The position numbers and the translations under genes were made by a program. The notes below the pieces were generated by a model, which saw only the letters and a list, made by a program, of their open reading frames with translations, was not told the origin of the DNA and did not search any database. A stretch of 64,000 bases of DNA, taken from Micromonospora noduli. GTDB lineage: Bacteria; Actinomycetota; Actinomycetes; Mycobacteriales; Micromonosporaceae. The stretch lies in contig NZ_PYAK01000014.1 in assembly GCF_003264365.1 (NCBI RefSeq), positions 1 through 64,000 of the forward strand. Reading direction: 5' to 3'. The stretch's first letter is position 1; each line of letters opens with the position of its first letter. Of this stretch, positions 34,423 through 42,994 are shown piece by piece.

Positions 34423-36714
34423 CTAAGACGTGAGCGGGAAGAACTCGTGGGGCAGGCAGGCGCCGAGCTGGCTGCCGCCCCGGGAGAGGAAGATCTCGAT
34501 GTGTACGTGTGAGTTGACGGCGCTGCCGGTGGAGCCGGTGAGCCCGAGCTGGTCGCCGACACTGACCTGAGTGCCGGAGCGCACCGCGATCTCATACATG
34601 TGGGAGTAGTAGACCGTCACCGTCAGCTCGTCGGGTGTGCGGCCGCGGTAGGTGTGGCACACCGACACCGAGGCGGCGCGCCGGTGGTCGTCGGCGCCAG
34701 CCGAGCGCAGCCACAGCAACAGCTGCCAGATCCGGTTGACCAACCTGCGCCGTTCGGTGTCGTACGCGGAGCTGCTGTCGCTGGAGAGCAACTCCCGTAC
34801 CGAGGAGAGCAGCTCGCCCACCGTGATGTGGGGGGTGACGATGCGACCCAGCCCGAACGCGCCCGAGTCGGCGTGCAGCCGATCCGGGCGGAACAGCACC
34901 GTCCCCACCGGCAGGCCACGGGCCCGCACCACACCGGCTTCCAGGTCCCGGACGATCCTCGCGCGCAGCGCGTCGAAGGCTGCGGCGTTGTCGATCGGGG
35001 TGAGATTGCGGGCGACCAGACCGGTAAGCAGCCGGGACACCTCGCTGCCACTGGACGAACGGATGAGCACCTCGGCCGGGGCGATCTCGTCGTCGCCGTG
35101 CGCGCGCAGCAGCGCCCCCAGCTCCGTCTCCCGCGATCCCTGCCGGCCGAGCAGGCCGTACGCGATCTTGCCGAAGATGTCCTGGATGTCGTCGGACGCG
35201 CGCGCCTCGACCACCGCACTTCCCCCCGCCAGGCGGTACGCCGCCGCGTCGTCCGGGGTAGCGCGGAACCGCTCGGGAAGCCGGAACTCCTGCGGGGCCG
35301 AGAGCACCAGCGGCAGGCCGGCATGACAGTTCCAGTCAACGGCGTTGTCGCCGTGGCCGGGGTAGCTCAACCACTGCACCTGGCCGGTCATGTGTGCGGA
35401 GATTCCGATGTCCCGGCGCCGCTCCGCCGACGAGCTGACCTTCAGGAACGAGTCCATGAACAGCTCCAGCCCGAGGTTGTGGCTGTTCTTCAGCAGCCGC
35501 TCCAGTAGCAGCTCGTACCGCTGCCAGCGGCCGGTCTCGTCGGCGACTGACAGCCGGTGGCTCGTCAACGACGTGAGTTCCTGGTCCATGCGCTGCAGCA
35601 GGGCGTCGCGTTCCTGGCGGGCCTCGTCGTCCCGGATCCCGCGGCGTTCGGCGTCCTGGTAGGCCGCGATCCGGCTCATCGTCGCGCCGCTGAGCGCCCG
35701 GCGGAGGCTGGCGATCTCGCGGCTCATAGTCGTAAGCTCCTGCTGTTGCTCCTGAATTTGGGGCCAGAGCACCCGCAGCTGGGCCCTGCTAGCGGATCGG
35801 GTCTCGCGGGTCTCCGCAGAGGAGCCGGCTTGCCGGCGCAGCCGCTCCCGTTCCGCCCGGTCCGCGCTCAGCACCGCCTCCAAGTCGGTCCGGCGGCGGG
35901 CCAACGCCCGCAGCCGCTGGTACACCTCCAGGTCGGCCGGCGACGGTGGTGCTACCCCGGCCAACTGCGCCACCAGTTGTCGCCGCTGCCAGTCGGTCCG
36001 CCGGCCAGTGAGCATGGTGAGTTGCCGTTCCACCAGCGCCTGGTGGGTGTGCGGCACGTGGACGGTGGCGTCGACGAGGGCGCGTACTGCGGTGCTGAGC
36101 CGGTTGCGGCCCAGCCGCACCGCCCTGGTCAGGTCGCGAAACATGGCTGGCTCCGAGTCGCGGCGGCCCAACCGTTCGACGGTGATCACCACGCTGAGTG
36201 CGACCGTCCGCTCGTACCAGGCGAGCAGCGCGTGCAGCCGGGTCAAGGCGGCACCCCACGCCGGTCCGTGTAGCAGCGACAGCAGCGCCGCGAGCACCAT
36301 GTCGTGCGGCGCGGCGGCTGGTACGGCAAGATCCAGCTCGCTTCGGTACGCGTCCGTCGCGGTGACGACGGCGCTCACGGTACGCCGCACCTCGTCGCGC
36401 GCCGCGGGGTCCAGTAGCGCACGCACCGTAGGTGAGCTGGCGCGCCCCAGCGTGGCGGTGCCGCCGTCGGCGAGCACCGCCGCCAACGCCTGCCGCAGCG
36501 GAGACGACTCGCTCCCGCCGTCGGCACCACCGCCGTCGGGCGGGTCACCGCCGCCGTCCTCACCGGCCGGGGGCAGAGTGACGCGGTACGGCGGGATCAC
36601 CTCACCGGTCAGTGACGCCGATGAGCCCGCCGCGTCCGGATCGAACCAGCCGGCGGCGATGCTGTCGGCCAGCAGCAGTTCCAGGAACCGTCCGAAGTCC
36701 TCGTTACCGTCCAT
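34423..36714 (-). CDS. 763-aa coiled-coil protein with degenerate, split M23-like domain
   Basis: No signal peptide or membrane helix. The N-terminal 260 residues are helical with a Gly/Asp-rich linker (about 55-70). Residues 265-400 form a long charged coiled coil. From about 455 an M23-like (LytM) pattern appears: WNCHAGLPLVLSAP resembles the HxGxD zinc segment but with Pro for Asp. After a 250-residue insertion come VTVYYSHMYEIAVRSGTQVSVGDQLGLTGSTG and SHVHIEIF (about 735), which is the HxH zinc motif. The peptidase fold is therefore split and one metal ligand appears lost. The gene follows a 959-residue gene by 24 bp, so they are probably one operon. No known system recognised. Confidence 0.6.
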   Translation of the reverse strand: MDGNEDFGRFLELLLADSIAAGWFDPDAAGSSASLTGEVIPPYRVTLPPAGEDGGGDPPDGGGADGGSESSPLRQALAAVLADGGTATLGRASSPTVRALLDPAARDEVRRTVSAVVTATDAYRSELDLAVPAAAPHDMVLAALLSLLHGPAWGAALTRLHALLAWYERTVALSVVITVERLGRRDSEPAMFRDLTRAVRLGRNRLSTAVRALVDATVHVPHTHQALVERQLTMLTGRRTDWQRRQLVAQLAGVAPPSPADLEVYQRLRALARRRTDLEAVLSADRAERERLRRQAGSSAETRETRSASRAQLRVLWPQIQEQQQELTTMSREIASLRRALSGATMSRIAAYQDAERRGIRDDEARQERDALLQRMDQELTSLTSHRLSVADETGRWQRYELLLERLLKNSHNLGLELFMDSFLKVSSSAERRRDIGISAHMTGQVQWLSYPGHGDNAVDWNCHAGLPLVLSAPQEFRLPERFRATPDDAAAYRLAGGSAVVEARASDDIQDIFGKIAYGLLGRQGSRETELGALLRAHGDDEIAPAEVLIRSSSGSEVSRLLTGLVARNLTPIDNAAAFDALRARIVRDLEAGVVRARGLPVGTVLFRPDRLHADSGAFGLGRIVTPHITVGELLSSVRELLSSDSSSAYDTERRRLVNRIWQLLLWLRSAGADDHRRAASVSVCHTYRGRTPDELTVTVYYSHMYEIAVRSGTQVSVGDQLGLTGSTGSAVNSHVHIEIFLSRGGSQLGACLPHEFFPLTS

Positions 36715-36738
36715 GCTGGAGCCGAGCCGCCAGCCCCG

Positions 36739-39618
36739 TCACCGGGCGTCCGATTCGTCCGGCCGCCAGGTGCCGTCGTCATGCTTGACCCAGCTCGGCA
36801 GCCCGCCTTCCGGGCGCAGCCGGACCAGTCGGGTCGGCACGCGTACCCGCCAGGGCGCCCCCTCCGGCACCTCGTCGCCCGGGGCGCCGGTACGTTCCTG
36901 GATCTCCTTGACGATCGGCAGGTACTCGGGGTCGGTGATCTCCGGTGGCGGCCCGCCCTGCCACACCTGCCCGGTACGCATGAAGTGCTCCACCGAGGTC
37001 TCGAACCCCTCCCGCACCGGCAGCAGCACCCGGGCGGCACCAGAGCGTACGAACTCGGCGAACTCCGGATCGCTGCTGTCGTACCGCACCCGGTCCAGCC
37101 AGGTGCTCTTCCGGCCCCAGAAGTACGGGTAGAACAGGAAACTCATGAGCTGCCACTCGAAGGCGTGTTCGAAGAACCGGATGTAGTTGCCCTGTTCCTC
37201 GACCACGGCCACGTCCACCTGCGGCACCCCCATCGCACCGGTCTCCACCGCGCCGAAGGCGTCGAAGTGCTGGTGCGTCAGCACCGAGATGCACGCCTTC
37301 TTCAGCTCGGTGAGCTCCAACGCCCGGTTGGCCCCCGGATTGCGGCCGTCGATGACCACCCCGTGGTTGGCCGCCGCACGGGCCGTCGCCTCGTCAAACC
37401 GCGCCTGCTGCTCCAGGTACGCCTGCTTGATCTCGGCGTGGGTACGGATCTGCCAGTCGAGCATCGCCCGCTCCGTGCGCCGGCAGACCACCTCGATGCT
37501 GACCGCGAACAGCGGCGTGTCGTTGGCGACCATCGTGATCGGGATCGTGCCTTCCTCCAAGTCGAGGTTCGTCGACCGCAGACCGGAGTGCGACTCGTAC
37601 AGGAACACCTTGCGCCCAACCGAGATGTAGATTTGGGACCCGGAGAAGCCCGCGGTGACGTGGGCCTGCACCGCGTTGTACCCCTCGGGGATGGGCAGGT
37701 CCTGGCGCTGCGACATGTCGCCGGCCTCACCGCCGCCACCTGAGGAGAACGTCACCGAGCGGGTCTCCTCGAAACGCGGCGGCGGCTGGACGCCGGTGGC
37801 GTGGTACTTGTTCGCCCAGTAGAGGTAGTCGGCTTCGGTGAGCTGGCTGGCGTCGAGTTGGAACGGCTCCGGGCGCGGTCGCCCCACGTCCCGGGTGGCG
37901 TCCTCCTCCAGCGCACCGGTGAGGAACATCGCCGGCTCCGGAATCACGAAGTCGTACATGGTGCGACCGCCATAGCGGAACAGTTGGGCTTCGTACCACT
38001 TGTCCACCCACTGGTAGACACCCACCACGTGGCCGTCCCCGTCGACGTTGTCGACGCTGTGGTCGTTGATCTCCTCCACCTCGCGGGTCACCCGCAGCGT
38101 CTCCTGGGTACGGATTCGCTCGGCGAGCCTGTTCACCGACTTGTCGACCACCTCACGGGCGTACTCGCTGGCCTTCTTCCGGGAACTCTCGCGGGCGTTG
38201 GTGTACGCCGCCCGTGCGTTCGCCTCAATCAGCACGGCGGGGCTGACCTGGGCGCGGATCCGCAGCCCGCCCTCGACCTCCGCCTCCTCCTTGAGCACCT
38301 CGGACGCCTCGTGGCTGAGCTCGAAGCGCTCGGTGGTCTCCAGGTCGCGCTCCTCCTCCCGCTCGATCTCGCGCTCGGTCACGAAGATCTCCTCGGTGAC
38401 CTCGCGCCGCCGGTGGGTGCGCTGCTTGTTCTCACCCCGCAGCACGTTCTCGATGTGGGCGACCTCGCCAGGCTCGTATCCGGTGAGCTGTTGCCGCACC
38501 ACCAGCAACTCACCCTCCCCGATGGGCCGTACCGTGCCGTGCGTGGTCGGCAGCGGCTGCCGGTCGCCTCCGGGGAACCGCCACAGGAACGCACCACCCA
38601 GCCCGTACGAGCCGGCACGGAACATGTCGGCCAACGCCAGTACGGTGTTCCCCGCCGTGGGGCGCAGGTCGCGTACCAACCCGGCCTTCTCCGTGTCCAG
38701 CCGAGCCACCACCTGGCTCACCGAGTCCCGCGACAGGTCCAGCCCCAGTTGACCGAGGTAACGGCGACTGGCTTCGCTGATCACCTTGACGCCGGCCTCG
38801 GAGAGCGCGAGGCGGGGGCCGTCCCGGGTGCCCGCGATGCTGATGCCAGCGCCCTTCGCGGCAGCTTTCGGCGTGGGTCTGCCGTCGTCGAGCCGTGCGC
38901 CGCCCGGCTCCTGCGGATCGCCGTCCTGGGTACGGAAGAACCGGGGAGCGATAGTGGTCAGCTCTCGCACGACGCTGTCGATGACCTGCCCCTGCCGCCC
39001 GACCTGCTGCAAGTCCGCAAGCGGCGGCACCGCTCGTGCCGGAGGCGCGGTGGTGTTCGGCCGCTGTGGCGCCAGCTTCAGCCCGGAGAGCACCGGCAGC
39101 ACCAGTGGCATGTCGAGGATCGGCAGGGTGGCCGCCACCCGGTCGGCGCCGTTGCGGTCTACCCAGGCTTCGACGAAGCGCACCGCGCGTAGCAACCCGA
39201 CCAGCTCTGCCATCGCGCCCGGATCGCTGGTGGACAGCAGCTTCAGCGCCAGCGCGCTGTCGGCCAACTGTTCATTGCGTTCCCGCCACGTCGTAGCGCC
39301 GACCTGCTCGGCGTAGCCGTCACCGAGCATGTCGCGTACGGTCTGCTCCACCTGCTCCTCGGTAGGGTCCCGCAGCTCCGTCAGCCTGGTACGCAGCTCG
39401 CGCAGCTTCGGCCCGCCGGCTACCCGCTCGGCGTCGTCGACGAACCGGCTACTGGCGACGAACGCCTTCGCGCGCTCCATGACCTCGCTACGTGACTCGT
39501 CGCCGGTGACGCTGCCCAACTCCTGCTGCAGCGGTGTGTTCGACACCGATACCGCATCGGTCTGGGGATCCGCCGCTTCGGCGTTGCGCACCAATAACAT
39601 CCGAAAGACCTGTTCCAT
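36739..39618 (-). CDS. 959-aa protein of unknown function, partner of the 763-aa gene
   Basis: The start is placed at the ATG at 39616-39618 (MEQVFRMLLVRNA) because GGTGGGGAG lies upstream; an ATG at 39648 would add 10 residues. The protein is soluble and acidic with no signal peptide. The middle (about residues 395-540) is strongly charged and helical (EEIFVTEREIEREEERDLE, later KKASEYAREVVDKSVNRL), a likely coiled coil. The C-terminal half contains aromatic-rich blocks (YQWVDKWYEAQLFRYGG, FEHAFEWQLMSFLFYPYFWGRK) and THQHFDAFG. I do not recognise the family; size and texture recall structural proteins of large particles. It is probably co-transcribed with the downstream 763-aa gene. Confidence 0.65.
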   Translation of the reverse strand: MEQVFRMLLVRNAEAADPQTDAVSVSNTPLQQELGSVTGDESRSEVMERAKAFVASSRFVDDAERVAGGPKLRELRTRLTELRDPTEEQVEQTVRDMLGDGYAEQVGATTWRERNEQLADSALALKLLSTSDPGAMAELVGLLRAVRFVEAWVDRNGADRVAATLPILDMPLVLPVLSGLKLAPQRPNTTAPPARAVPPLADLQQVGRQGQVIDSVVRELTTIAPRFFRTQDGDPQEPGGARLDDGRPTPKAAAKGAGISIAGTRDGPRLALSEAGVKVISEASRRYLGQLGLDLSRDSVSQVVARLDTEKAGLVRDLRPTAGNTVLALADMFRAGSYGLGGAFLWRFPGGDRQPLPTTHGTVRPIGEGELLVVRQQLTGYEPGEVAHIENVLRGENKQRTHRRREVTEEIFVTEREIEREEERDLETTERFELSHEASEVLKEEAEVEGGLRIRAQVSPAVLIEANARAAYTNARESSRKKASEYAREVVDKSVNRLAERIRTQETLRVTREVEEINDHSVDNVDGDGHVVGVYQWVDKWYEAQLFRYGGRTMYDFVIPEPAMFLTGALEEDATRDVGRPRPEPFQLDASQLTEADYLYWANKYHATGVQPPPRFEETRSVTFSSGGGGEAGDMSQRQDLPIPEGYNAVQAHVTAGFSGSQIYISVGRKVFLYESHSGLRSTNLDLEEGTIPITMVANDTPLFAVSIEVVCRRTERAMLDWQIRTHAEIKQAYLEQQARFDEATARAAANHGVVIDGRNPGANRALELTELKKACISVLTHQHFDAFGAVETGAMGVPQVDVAVVEEQGNYIRFFEHAFEWQLMSFLFYPYFWGRKSTWLDRVRYDSSDPEFAEFVRSGAARVLLPVREGFETSVEHFMRTGQVWQGGPPPEITDPEYLPIVKEIQERTGAPGDEVPEGAPWRVRVPTRLVRLRPEGGLPSWVKHDDGTWRPDESDAR

Positions 39619-39929
39619 GCGGCTGGCTCCCCACCGAGCGACGTCCATGATCGATAACGGTCCGACAACATGAGATATCCACGCCGGTGCCGGCGAAAGG
39701 CCTTGGTCGGCATTCCGTCAGCGGCGAATGAGCAATCTCCCGAGAGATAACCCACGTGAGGGGCCGCGTTACGTCGATGTGACTCGGCGGTCCTCGCCAC
39801 GGGACTTGCGGGAAGCCAGGGGGACCAGATGCTTCACCCGCGAATAGCGGGTACCCCGCCGTACCGGCGTGGCCGGCAGCTAAACAGCGTCACGGACACC
39901 ATGCGCGACAACCTGCGGTATCAGATCGC
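39619..39929. other. Intergenic region, no gene recognised
   Basis: About 310 bp between the 959-aa gene and a Fic remnant. It contains the promoter region of the two-gene operon but no convincing box, and no coding frame with family features. Confidence 0.5.
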
Positions 39930-40325
39930 CGAAAGGCACCGCTGGACAGGGCAACGACGAACCCGCAAACCTGGGAAGTCATCACCGGCTACAGGGCGCC
40001 CTGGCTTACGTGCAACAACTCGCCCGCTCACGCGAGTTCACCTGGCAGCACATGCTGCTCAACGCACCGCACTTCATGATGCTCCACCATGACCTCAGCA
40101 AATGGCCGGGCCGCTTCCGTCCAGGAGACATCCACATCGACGAGGCGCACACCGGCCGACGCGTCTACACGGGCCCAGACGCCGACGACATTCCGTCTCT
40201 GATCTCCGAACTGATCGACTGGCTGGCCGGCGGCGAACCGAAGTCACCGCTGCTCGTCCGAGCCTCCATGGCCCACCTGAACCTGGTCAAAGCCCATCCC
40301 TGGCGAGACGGAAACGGCCGACTGT
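39930..40325 (+). pseudogene. Fic-family protein remnant, frameshifted and truncated
   Basis: Fic-like sequence is spread over two frames. NPQTWEVITGYR is in one; LAYVQQLARSREFTW, HFMMLHHDLSKWPGRFRPGDI, VYTGPDADDIPSLISELIDWL and [18 protein letters not shown] are in the next. The last block is the Fic AMP-transfer motif HPFxxGNGR. After NGR the family similarity stops and exchanger-like sequence begins. The gene has at least one frameshift near 40000 and has lost its C-terminal half. Similar full proteins in actinomycetes AMPylate targets or act in toxin-antitoxin pairs. Confidence 0.6.
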
Positions 40326-40590
40326 CACCCTGTTCTGATGGGAGCGGTCAACGCCCTGCCGGAGACCGTCACCGCCGCCGTGCGCCGCGGCGCGGTCACC
40401 CTCGCCGTCGCCGCCGTCCTCGGCGGGAACATCCTCGACGTGCTCACCCTCGTCGCCGGCGACATCGCCTACCGGCAGGGCTCCACCTACCACTCCGCCC
40501 GAGAGCAGAAGCTGCTCGCGACCACCACCAGTTGTTCATGACCGCCACCCTCCTCGGCGGTCTTCTCATCCGCAAGACCTGCGGCTGGGC
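40326..40590 (+). pseudogene. Na+/Ca2+ exchanger-like remnant
   Basis: [54 protein letters not shown] matches the alpha-repeat and following region of CaCA-type cation exchangers (usual form LPExVTA...GNxxD). The frame then shifts near 40510 and continues [15 protein letters not shown] in another frame. The N-terminal half is missing and the remnant abuts the Fic fragment, so the two were joined by deletion. Confidence 0.6.
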
Positions 40591-40777
40591 CGCCTCTGCC
40601 CATTGGGGCTCAACGATCGTGGGTTCTTCCTGCGGTTACCGGGAATTCGGGTGGGGGTGTCGTCACAGAGGCCGAGCTTACCCAGTCTGTGGGTGGCAGG
40701 AATGCTCGCTGCGGGCGAGCGCCGTACCGGTATCCGTCTTGATGGCGACCAGCGTGCTGAGGTGTCGTAGCCGCGGA

Positions 40778-41701
40778 CTAGACAGTCGCGGCCGGGGCGT
40801 ACTCGGGCTCGCGACCCTCGCTCGCACCCGTGGCGTTGTTGCGGTCCGCTGTGGAACGCCGTACCACCAGCGCCAGCCCGGCGAGGACGGTCGCGGCTGC
40901 GGCCAGCTCCGTCGGGCCGACGGGCTCGTCGAGCAGCAGCCACGCCGCGCTGAGCCCGAAGACCGGCACCAGGAGGCTGAACGGCGCCACTCTCGCGACC
41001 GAGTACTGGGCGATCAGCCGGTTCCAGATACCGAAGCCGACGAGGGTCGACACGTACGCGACGTACGCCACGGCTAGCAGCCCGCGCCACGACAGACCGG
41101 TGATCGCATCCAGCACCGCCTGTCCGCCGTCGACAACGCCGGCCAGGCCGAGCAGCGGCAACGGCGGCACCAGGCTCGACCAGACCAGCAGCGAGAGCGG
41201 GCGCGTCTCGTCGCTGGCCCGCATGACTAGGTTTGCCAGGGCCCAACTTGCCGCCGCGAACAGCGTCAGCACGAAGCCGATCACGGAGGCGTGGCCGCCG
41301 CTGTGGATCGCCAGCAAGCCAATCCCGACCGATCCGACCAGCACGCCGGCCACCTGCGCCCGCGCCGGCCGCTCGCCCAGCACCGCCGCCGCCAGCAGCA
41401 CCGACATCAGGGCCTGCGCCTGCAGCACCAGCGAGGCCAGACCGGCCGACATGCCAGCCGCGAGCGCCGTGAACAGCGCGCCGAACTTCAGGACGCCGAG
41501 CACCAGCCCGTAGGCGACCACGTAGCGGAGCCGGGCGCTGGGGCGCGGTACCAGGAAGACCAGCGGCACCGCCGCCGCGACGAAGCGCAGCGCGGTCAGC
41601 ACGAGCGGCGGCAGGTCGCGCAGGCCCAGCTCGATGGCGACGAAGTTGACGCCCCAGATAGCGGCGACGAGCAGGGCTAGAAGTCGGTGTGATGCTTTCA
41701 T
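40778..41701 (-). CDS. EamA/DMT-family exporter
   Basis: A 307-residue protein with ten helices in two EamA repeats (LLALLVAAIWGVNFVAIELGLRDLPPLVLTALRF at the start; second half ALANLVMRASDETRP onward with ARVAPFSLLVPVFGLSAAWLLLDEP). The ATG at 41699-41701 begins the first helix and is preferred over upstream codons that would add an uncharacteristic leader. DMT transporters export amino acids and other metabolites. It diverges from a LysR gene 73 bp away, the classical arrangement for LysR control of an exporter. Confidence 0.88.
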   Translation of the reverse strand: MKASHRLLALLVAAIWGVNFVAIELGLRDLPPLVLTALRFVAAAVPLVFLVPRPSARLRYVVAYGLVLGVLKFGALFTALAAGMSAGLASLVLQAQALMSVLLAAAVLGERPARAQVAGVLVGSVGIGLLAIHSGGHASVIGFVLTLFAAASWALANLVMRASDETRPLSLLVWSSLVPPLPLLGLAGVVDGGQAVLDAITGLSWRGLLAVAYVAYVSTLVGFGIWNRLIAQYSVARVAPFSLLVPVFGLSAAWLLLDEPVGPTELAAAATVLAGLALVVRRSTADRNNATGASEGREPEYAPAATV

Positions 41702-41738
41702 GCCGGCTACGCTGCCCGAGGCAACGCTTAAGGACCAG

Positions 41739-41774
41739 TTCAACGTTCTTCATTGCTGCTGTAGCGTGGCTACA
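41739..41774 (+). promoter_or_regulatory. Promoter and operator of the LysR/EamA divergon
   Basis: TTCAAC (41739-41744), a 17-bp spacer and TAGCGT (41762-41767) form a promoter whose start would fall on the LysR ATG at 41774: a leaderless transcript. Overlapping it is the inverted repeat TGTAGC-GTG-GCTACA (41760-41774), a likely autoregulatory site. Confidence 0.5.
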
Positions 41775-42703
41775 TGAATATCGACGTGCGCCGGCTCCGC
41801 GTGCTGCACGAGGTCGCGCTGCGCGGCAGCGTCACCGCCGCCGCCGCGGCGCTGCACGTCACTCCGTCGGCGGTCTCCCAGCAGCTCGTCCAGCTGTCCC
41901 GAGAGGCCGGGCACGAGCTTGTCGAGCGGGCCGGGCGCGGAATCGTCCTCACCCCGGCCGGCCAGGTTCTGGCCAGCCACGCGAAGGACGTGCTGGGCGC
42001 GGTGGAGCAGGCGGTGGCCGGACTCGCCGCGCTCCGCCACGGCGTCAGCGGTACGGTGCGGGTCGGCGCGTTCGCGTCCGCAGCCGGCGCTCTGGTGGCT
42101 CCCTCCGCCGCCCGCCTGCGGGCGAAGCACCCTGAGCTGGACGTGCGGGTGATCGAGGCCGAAGACCAGCAGAGCCGCCTCGACCTGCGCTCCGGCACCC
42201 TCGATGTGGCGGTGCTGCAGGAGTACGACCACGTGCCCGCGCCGCTGGTCGACGACCTGGACCGGCATCCGGTCACCACCGACCCGATGCACCTGATCAC
42301 CCCGGTCCGGTGGCGCCGTCACACCGGCCGGCTGACCGAGCTGAGCGACGTGCCATGGATCGCCAGCGCCGAGCACACGCCGTGCCTACGGTCCACATTG
42401 CACGCTTGCCGGCTCGCCGGCTTCGAGCCGGACATCCGGCACCGTGCCGTCGACTTCGCGCTCACGCTGGACCTCGTCGCGGCCGGGCTGGGCGCCGCGC
42501 TCGTGCCGGAGCTGGCGCTGCGCCACGTGCCACCCGGGGTGCACGTGGAGCCACTGGTCGAGCCGGTCACCGAGCGACGCATCTTCGCAGTCACTCGCGC
42601 CCTCGGCGGCACGCCGCAACGGCCCGCGGTAGACGCCCTCCTGGCGGAGCTAAGCGGCTCCGCCGACATCCCCCGTGGACAGCATCCGCCGACCATCGCC
42701 TGA
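41774..42703 (+). CDS. LysR-family transcriptional regulator
   Basis: A 309-residue regulator with an N-terminal winged helix-turn-helix (VRRLRVLHEVALRGSVTAAAAALHVTPSAVSQQLVQL) and a C-terminal type-2 periplasmic-binding-like effector domain (VRVGAFASAAGALVAPSAARLRAKHPELDVRVIEA onward). The ATG at 41774 is probably leaderless. It diverges from the EamA exporter, which it likely controls in response to the exported metabolite. Confidence 0.92.
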   Translation: MNIDVRRLRVLHEVALRGSVTAAAAALHVTPSAVSQQLVQLSREAGHELVERAGRGIVLTPAGQVLASHAKDVLGAVEQAVAGLAALRHGVSGTVRVGAFASAAGALVAPSAARLRAKHPELDVRVIEAEDQQSRLDLRSGTLDVAVLQEYDHVPAPLVDDLDRHPVTTDPMHLITPVRWRRHTGRLTELSDVPWIASAEHTPCLRSTLHACRLAGFEPDIRHRAVDFALTLDLVAAGLGAALVPELALRHVPPGVHVEPLVEPVTERRIFAVTRALGGTPQRPAVDALLAELSGSADIPRGQHPPTIA

Positions 42704-42941
42704 TTTACGACCGCAGTGCCCAGGCTGGTCGTCAGCGAGGAAACGTCCTGGTTCCGGCGGCTCAGAGGGCATCTGTTGACGGGATCGAGGTCTCGGTTTT
42801 GTCGATGGGCGCGGATGTCTTCGTGGAGTGGGCGTGCGGTGGGCGCCTGGACCACCTCGGCAGTAGCCCTCGCTGACGAGGACGGCACTCAAGTCCGCAC
42901 CTGCGTGCCCTGCTGAGTAGGGCAGAGGCTGTGCCGCGGAC

Positions 42942-42969
42942 GGCCGGGCCGGCGTACCGGTACCCGGCC
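42942..42969. terminator. Hairpin between convergent genes
   Basis: GGCCGGG and CCCGGCC form a perfect 7-bp stem around 14 nt that themselves contain a GTACCGGTAC palindrome. It lies between the LysR gene and the convergent multidomain gene and may terminate both. Confidence 0.45.
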
Positions 42970-42994
42970 ATCCGCGTTCTGACCACTGGCGAAA

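Noticed and set aside
37801..39192. 463-codon plus-strand frame opposite the 959-aa gene
   Set aside because: Composition typical of an antisense frame in GC-rich DNA; the minus strand has better codon bias and a ribosome site.
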